10,666 nucleotides of DNA from a bacterium (lineage in GTDB: Bacteria > Chloroflexota > Dormibacteria > Aeolococcales > Aeolococcaceae). A program made the translations under genes and the position numbers. The notes below the pieces were generated by a model. That model worked only from the letters and a program-made list of their open reading frames with translations. It was not told the origin of the DNA and ran no database searches. The stretch covers positions 1 to 10,666 of the forward strand of contig JAJZMA010000060.1 in the NCBI GenBank assembly GCA_021850405.1, read 5' to 3'. This document shows, one piece after another, positions 6,721 through 10,666 of the stretch. The number at the start of each line of letters is the position of its first letter. Positions within the stretch are counted from its first letter, which is position 1.

Positions 6721-7256
6721 TGCCACGGGCTGCTGTTACTCACGCGGTCCCGGGCCGTCTGCGGGTGCGCATGGAGGATTTCACCCCAGCCCAGCGCCGC
6801 GCGGCGCTTGCCGCCCTGGAGGAGCTGGCGGCAGCTGAAGGGGTATCGAAGGTTACGACCGATAGTGAGCGGGGCTCTGGGCTGGTCGAGTTCGACCCCG
6901 ACAGGCTGGATCTGGAGTCGGCAGTGGATCTGGTCAAGGAGGCGCACGAGGCGTTCGCGGATGTTGCACCTCCTGGGGTAGCCCGTGTTGTCGACAAGTC
7001 TGCCAGCATTGTGGCGGGGGAGATCCAGCAGCGGTTCACGGCTGTAGACGATGAGGTGCGCCGCGCTACCCATGGAGCTGTGGACCTGAAGATGCTGGTA
7101 CCACTGGGGCTGGGTGCACTGGCTATCCGGCAGCTGGTGCGGACAGGACCTCTCGTGGAGACAATGCCCTGGTACATGCTGGCGTACTACTCTTTCGACA
7201 CTTTCGTGAAGCTGCATGCACCGCAGGGTTCGGCTGGCCGCACCGCTAGGGGATAG
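6720..7256 (+). CDS. HMA2-domain protein with C-terminal membrane anchor
   Basis: The 178-residue protein starts with an HMA_2-like ferredoxin fold. It has the strand AVTHAVPGRLRVRM (5-18), a helix (about 23-39), a strand GVSKVTTDS (41-49), then GSGLVEFD (52-59) and a second helix (about 65-79). The heavy-metal CxxC is absent and the loop is PGRLR, as usual for HMA_2. A linker (about 83-120) leads to a hydrophobic end with two probable helices (about 123-141 and 147-163), including LKMLVPLGLGALAIRQL and PWYMLAYYSFDTFVKLH, a pattern I associate with partners of P-type ATPases. The protein has no Cys. It probably assists or regulates the ATPase rather than carrying a soft metal by thiolates; this is inference. 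It is coupled to the upstream gene by TGATG. Its stop TAG (7254-7256) lies in the region where the next gene must begin. Confidence 0.85.
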   Translation: MPRAAVTHAVPGRLRVRMEDFTPAQRRAALAALEELAAAEGVSKVTTDSERGSGLVEFDPDRLDLESAVDLVKEAHEAFADVAPPGVARVVDKSASIVAGEIQQRFTAVDDEVRRATHGAVDLKMLVPLGLGALAIRQLVRTGPLVETMPWYMLAYYSFDTFVKLHAPQGSAGRTARG

Positions 7257-7258
7257 CA

Positions 7259-9361
7259 CTGGCCCCCCGACTTTCCGTCCTGCCTCCGCCGAGCCCGGAC
7301 CTGCATTGTACGGTCGTCAATGCCACTCCAGGCCGCGTGCGATTGCGGCTGCGCCATCAGGTACCTATAGACGGATTTCTCGCGCGCATGCGTGCCCATC
7401 CAGGGGTACGCACGGTGCGCTACTCGCCCGCCAACAACAGTCTGGTGCTGGAGCATGAGCAGGACTGGACCCTTGCAGATCTGCTCGAGCTGCCAGAGGC
7501 CGATGTAGCTGCCCCCGCAAAGACAGGTGAGATTGACGATTCCCGGGAGGTGGGCAAGGCTCAGATGGTTCGCTCCTTTATGGTCCCGGCTGTCGCCATG
7601 GTTGCTGGCTTTCTGAATCTTGTCCCGCTTTCTACACCTGTGCTGGCAGTCTGTGCCGCGCCGATACTGAGGCGCGGAGTCCGCTCGCTGGTATCAAGAA
7701 AGCTGACGATCGACGTTCTGGATTCAGCCGCTGTGGTGCTGCTCCTCTCAACCGGCGATATCGTGGCCGCTGGCCTCAGTGTGGGCCTGATTGAGACCGG
7801 TGAACGGCTACGGGCCCAGGCCCAGGGCAGGGCCCGGCATGTGCTGCGCGGCTGGATGGGGGGTGACAGTCGTGGCGTACGGGTGCTGGAGGAGGGTTCT
7901 GAGCCGAGGAAGCCACTTGCAGCTGTCCCAATCGGGGCGCTTGCTGTCGTCTATGCCGGTGAGACCATCCCAATAGATGGGCTTGTGGTCTCTGGCAGTG
8001 CCAGTGTGGATAACCGGACCTGGACGGGAGAGCCGTACCCGGTGCTGGTCGAGGAGGGGGCATCTGTGCTGGCTGGAGGGATGGTTGTGGACGGCCGCCT
8101 TGTTATCTCGGTTACGGCCAAGGGGGAAGACACCCGTGCAGGACGGCTGGCAGCCGCACTCGAGGATGCCATTGCGGCCAACACGCGCATTTCGGACATG
8201 GCGCGCTCAGTGGCCGACCGGTTTGTGGCGCCACTGCTCCTTCTGGGCGGAGGAGCGTTCCTGGTGACGGGAGATGTGCGCCGGCTGGTCTCGATTCTCA
8301 TCGTCGATTATGGTACTGGCATCCGGATCGCGATCCCCACATCGATACTTACCTCAATGATCCAGGCTGCCAGACAGCAGATTCTCTTCCGGAGCGGAAA
8401 CGCCATGGAGCAGCTGTCTACAGTAGACACCGTCATCTTTGACAAGACCGGCACCCTTACAACCGGTAGACCAGCAGTCACCGCGATAGATCCGGTTGCG
8501 CCCTGGAGCGAGGAGCAGGTTCTGGCGCTGGCTGGAGCAGCTGAGGGTCACCTCCCCCACCCCATTGCGCGTGCCATCCGCCGGCTGGCGCGCAAGCGTG
8601 GCCTTGGCCTGTCGGAGCCGACCGATGTCAAATATCACAATGGCGGCGGAGTGGAAGCGCTTATAGACGGCTACAGGGTGGTTGTGGGGGAGCGAAGGCT
8701 GCTGCTTGCTGCCGGGATCCCATACCCCGATATTTCGGCCGAGGATGCATCGGTGGTGGCCATCGCCATAGACGGCAGGTTTGCCGCCTTTATCGAGCTG
8801 CACGACAGCGTGCGGGCCGATGCAGTTGCCGCCATGGCTGCCTTGCGGGAGCGGGGAGTGCAGCGGCTCTGGCTGGCGACCGGGGACCGGCCAGCTGCGG
8901 CTGAGGCAGTGAGCCGCAGGCTGCATCTGGATGGATTTACGGCAAGAATGCTGCCTGAAGACAAGGCGCGTCTCGTGCGGGAGATGAAGGCAGACGGCAG
9001 GAGGGTGGCGCTGGTTGGAGATGGCATCAATGATGCAGCTGCCATGGCTGAGGCGGATGTTGGAATTGCTGTCGCCCGCGGTGCAGAGCTGGCCCGGGAG
9101 ACAGCCGATGTACTGCTGGCAGCAGAGGATCTCATGCTGCTTGCCCAGGCGATGAAGATCTCCCAGGCCGCCATGGCGCTGGTGCGGCAGAATATTGCAC
9201 TTGTGGCAGGACCAAACACGGTTGCACTGGGTATGGCAACAGCTGGCATGCTACCGCCTCTGGCGGCAACGGTGGTGAACAATGGCTCAACGCTCCTTGC
9301 AGGTGCGAATGCCTTGCGGCCGCTCTATGCAGGTCGCCCTCTGGCAACCAGCAGGCCGTAA
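7259..9361 (+). CDS. P1B-like heavy-metal P-type ATPase lacking the CPx motif
   Basis: This is an integral-membrane ATP-driven cation pump of about 700 residues; the metal is unknown. Numbering from CTG 7259, an HMA_2 domain (about 15-80, with ATPGRVRLRLR) precedes two membrane helices (about 105-145), two more (about 150-185) and the actuator loop with TGEP (256-259; usual form TGES). Two further helices end in DYGTGIR (350-356), where most P1B pumps have CPC, SPC or another Cys. Then come the phosphorylation motif DKTGTLT (395-401, D395), HP (434-435; normally SEHP, here HLPHP), the hinge GDGIND (587-592) and two C-terminal helices with the NNGSTLLAGANALR signature. The catalytic set is complete. 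Start: GTG 7337 would cut through the PGRVR motif, removing the first HMA strand. The same frame is open back to 7250, with conserved-looking HCTVVNATPGR, but holds only CTG or ATA as possible starts. CTG 7259 has AGGGG (7248-7252) 6 nt upstream and follows the previous stop by 2 nt. GTG 7337 remains the conservative alternative. Confidence 0.93.
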   Translation: MAPRLSVLPPPSPDLHCTVVNATPGRVRLRLRHQVPIDGFLARMRAHPGVRTVRYSPANNSLVLEHEQDWTLADLLELPEADVAAPAKTGEIDDSREVGKAQMVRSFMVPAVAMVAGFLNLVPLSTPVLAVCAAPILRRGVRSLVSRKLTIDVLDSAAVVLLLSTGDIVAAGLSVGLIETGERLRAQAQGRARHVLRGWMGGDSRGVRVLEEGSEPRKPLAAVPIGALAVVYAGETIPIDGLVVSGSASVDNRTWTGEPYPVLVEEGASVLAGGMVVDGRLVISVTAKGEDTRAGRLAAALEDAIAANTRISDMARSVADRFVAPLLLLGGGAFLVTGDVRRLVSILIVDYGTGIRIAIPTSILTSMIQAARQQILFRSGNAMEQLSTVDTVIFDKTGTLTTGRPAVTAIDPVAPWSEEQVLALAGAAEGHLPHPIARAIRRLARKRGLGLSEPTDVKYHNGGGVEALIDGYRVVVGERRLLLAAGIPYPDISAEDASVVAIAIDGRFAAFIELHDSVRADAVAAMAALRERGVQRLWLATGDRPAAAEAVSRRLHLDGFTARMLPEDKARLVREMKADGRRVALVGDGINDAAAMAEADVGIAVARGAELARETADVLLAAEDLMLLAQAMKISQAAMALVRQNIALVAGPNTVALGMATAGMLPPLAATVVNNGSTLLAGANALRPLYAGRPLATSRP

Positions 9362-9469
9362 CCGCACCTGGCCATGGTGGAGAGCCGAACTTCCTGTATG
9401 CCAGTTCGTTCATCCTCTCAGATGGTGCCAGCCCACCCCAGCGAGAGGCCGCGCAGTGCAGTGGGCAAT

Positions 9470-9502
9470 AAAAAAGGGGGCAGCATTGCTGCCCCCTTTT
9501 TT
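9470..9502. terminator. Bidirectional intrinsic terminator
   Basis: GGGGGCAGC (9476-9484), loop ATT and GCTGCCCCC (9488-9496) form a perfect GC-rich stem. It is flanked by six A on the left (9470-9475) and six T on the right (9497-9502), so it can terminate transcription in both directions. It lies between the ends of the ATPase operon (9361) and the convergent Arg-rich protein gene (9526) and explains most of their 164-bp gap; nothing else is seen there. Confidence 0.95.
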
Positions 9503-9525
9503 CACTGTGACCTGTGGTGGCTCGC

Positions 9526-9984
9526 CTACTCGGTGGTTGCAGCTGCCGCCCTGCGCCCACGACGGGCAGTTGTTGCCCGGCGGGTTGTCCGGCCGCGGGT
9601 TGCCGTAGCAGCAGCGGTGCGCCGGGAGGTGGTGCGGCGGGTCCTGGTTGCGGCGGCAGCACGGCGTGTCGTGGTGCGCGCAGCTGCAGGACGGGCTACG
9701 GCTGTAACGCGCCGCGTGGTGCGCCTGCCTGTGCCACGACGGCGACGAACCGGTGTGCGGGGTGTCGCCTCTTCTCCCTCTTCGGAGGCATTGGCCCGTG
9801 TGCGGGTGGCTGTTCTCTGTGTCTTCTTGTGGAGCATGCCGTTCTCGCTCAGGTTTGCATGCACGAATGGAATTGCAGCCAGAGCAATGGCAAACGGTGC
9901 TTCGACAACTTCCACAACAGCCAGCGCTGCAGTGCCGCCTATAAATAGCCAGCCTTCACGCGAAGGCATACGAAACTTGGCCAT
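9526..9984 (-). CDS. Membrane-anchored Arg/Thr/Ala-rich (histone H1-like tail) protein
   Basis: This is a 152-residue protein. Residues 1-10 are basic and polar. Residues 11-43 are hydrophobic and broken by VEVVEAP, which suggests a membrane hairpin or one long helix (GWLFIGGTAALAVV ... FAIALAAIPFV). From about 53 to the end the chain is low-complexity and strongly basic. About 29 Arg but only two Lys occur in 100 residues, in RR, TTRR, RTTSRR and TAAATATRGR units, with one short acidic break (EEGEE, 69-73). The tail resembles the Ala/Lys- or Ala/Arg-rich tails of bacterial H1-like and AlgP-type nucleic-acid binders. Joined to a membrane segment, it could tether DNA, RNA or polyanions to the membrane; this is inference. 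ATG 9984 has a strong AGGAG 5-6 nt upstream; the frame continues 20 codons further to 10044, but that extension is not needed. The gene ends at the shared terminator. Its composition makes homology assignment unreliable. Confidence 0.85.
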   Translation of the reverse strand: MAKFRMPSREGWLFIGGTAALAVVEVVEAPFAIALAAIPFVHANLSENGMLHKKTQRTATRTRANASEEGEEATPRTPVRRRRGTGRRTTRRVTAVARPAAARTTTRRAAAATRTRRTTSRRTAAATATRGRTTRRATTARRGRRAAAATTE

Positions 9985-10003
9985 ATTTTCTCCTTGAGCA
10001 AAG

Positions 10004-10015
10004 TTGATCAATTGA
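10004..10015. repeat. Overlapping palindromes TTGATCAATTGA upstream of the Arg-rich protein gene
   Basis: TTGATCAA (10004-10011) and TCAATTGA (10008-10015) overlap about 20 bp before ATG 9984. They lie in the AT-rich leader next to the ribosome site, so they could form an operator or affect mRNA structure. No known factor is recognised. Confidence 0.3.
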
Positions 10016-10046
10016 CCTATTGTGGCAGAGTGGGAGGGGGGCACGT

Positions 10047-10060
10047 ATGCGCACGCGCAT
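10047..10060. repeat. Inverted repeat ATGCGC-AC-GCGCAT
   Basis: This perfect 6-bp inverted repeat with a 2-bp centre has alternating purine-pyrimidine bases. It lies about 65 bp before the Arg-rich protein gene, in the gap after the GT87-like gene, and is a candidate operator. Confidence 0.3.
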
Positions 10061-10152
10061 GTACACTGCTTTTGGGACTGCAGATGGGTTGATGCGTGCC
10101 TGTACGGCTTTCCCTGTCTGGCCTGCTACAGGCTGCACCCTTTGTCATATCG

Positions 10153-10666
10153 TTAGCGTAGTCCAGCCGGGTTGTCCAGTACCGGTGGAAAGTTGATTCG
10201 CGCATCCCAGGATCCCATTGCAGACTTTGCATAGAGAATGCAGAAGGCTGCCGCAAGACTGGCCACAGCCATTGGAGTCAGGGAAACTGGTGAGATATGG
10301 AAGGGCCACACCATTGGCAGCAGCAACATTGACGCGAGCGCCAGGTTGGGATAAAAGCCCTGCGGGACTCTTGCACGTGCAAGCAGCAGGGTGAGGGCAA
10401 TGATGGCAGCAACGAGCCCCCCGGCTGCCGGGACAGTAAAAAACAGCAGCATGAGCACAAGGCACAGACCTATTGCGATACCAAGCAGCCGGTTGGTAAT
10501 GAGGGCGGCGTTGCGTCCAACTACTACTGCCAGGAACGGCAGCAGCATGATGTCGTCATTGGGGTGAGCATACGGCGTTGCCAGCATCCAGACGGTCATT
10601 CCTGCTCCCACGGTGAGCAGCACCCTGGTCCGCTGCGGGAGCACCTGCAGTGCCTGGGATCTGGCC
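10153..10666 (-). CDS. GT87/DUF2029-like membrane glycosyltransferase, C-terminal part (5' end beyond window)
   Basis: The frame is open to the right edge (RSQALQVLPQRTR precedes any start inside the window), so about 170 residues of the C-terminus are seen and the apparent GTG at 10644 is probably internal. The visible part has about five to six hydrophobic segments. It includes ATPYAHPNDDIMLLPFLAVV, which matches in style the late membrane segment of GT87-type polyprenyl-phosphate-dependent mannosyltransferases ('SPHxxxxDLxLLLPxL'). If so, it would transfer a sugar from a polyprenyl carrier to an envelope glycan or lipid. A soluble tail, DARINFPPVLDNPAGLR, ends the protein. The catalytic N-terminal region lies outside the window, so the family call is tentative. 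It is on the same strand as the Arg-rich protein gene, 168 bp upstream of it, and probably transcribed separately; a 5-bp hairpin at 10121-10133 has no T-run. Confidence 0.65.
   Translation of the reverse strand, partial: ARSQALQVLPQRTRVLLTVGAGMTVWMLATPYAHPNDDIMLLPFLAVVVGRNAALITNRLLGIAIGLCLVLMLLFFTVPAAGGLVAAIIALTLLLARARVPQGFYPNLALASMLLLPMVWPFHISPVSLTPMAVASLAAAFCILYAKSAMGSWDARINFPPVLDNPAGLR

Noticed and set aside
6618..7259. Minus-strand frame of 213 codons
   Set aside because: It is antisense to the HMA2-anchor gene, with no recognisable domain.
8354..9282. Minus-strand frames of about 190 and 203 codons
   Set aside because: They are antisense to the ATPase catalytic domains; Ser/Ala-rich shadow composition.
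9374..9997. Plus-strand frame of 207 codons, Arg/Val-rich
   Set aside because: It crosses the intrinsic terminator and is antisense to the Arg-rich protein gene; its composition mirrors the opposite strand's Arg codons.

Overview
The window is about 60% GC and gene-dense, with genes on both strands. Nothing in it fixes the organism. A PATAN/DUF4388 protein beside a diguanylate cyclase, a receiver-ParA (CpaE-like) fusion, a DUF5132/HMA2/P-type ATPase cluster and a membrane protein with an Arg-rich tail together suggest a moderately high-GC free-living bacterium. Chloroflexota, Armatimonadota or an actinobacteria-like lineage are possible; this is a low-confidence inference. I see no rRNA, tRNA, CRISPR array, transposase or phage gene.

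Left part (1-5888), signalling. A minus-strand gene runs off the left edge (1-1231). It encodes a PATAN/DUF4388-like protein that appears to hold three related modules and a long Pro/Ala tail. It is transcribed divergently, across 63 bp, from a membrane-bound GAF-GGDEF diguanylate cyclase (1295-2722) with intact GGEEF and RxxD sites. Next come a divergent pentapeptide-repeat protein (2934-3809, +), a small unknown protein (3912-4193, -) and a receiver-linker-ParA protein of the CpaE type (4431-5888, -). No Flp/Tad pilus genes accompany it here. Together they suggest c-di-GMP and phospho-signalling that controls a surface or polar function.

Middle (5889-6417) is a 529-bp divergent intergenic region with no convincing gene. 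It probably carries promoters in both directions.

Right part (6418-9361) is a tight three-gene plus-strand operon: a DUF5132-like small membrane protein, a membrane-anchored HMA2-domain protein, and a P1B-like P-type ATPase. The ATPase keeps the catalytic phosphorylation motifs but lacks the membrane CPx metal motif. Its conserved N-terminus extends upstream of any ATG, GTG or TTG codon. The operon ends at a perfect bidirectional intrinsic terminator (9470-9502), shared with a convergent gene for a membrane-anchored Arg/Thr/Ala-rich, histone-H1-like protein (9526-9984, -). The window closes with the C-terminal part of a multi-spanning membrane protein resembling GT87-type mannosyltransferases (10153-10666, -, partial).
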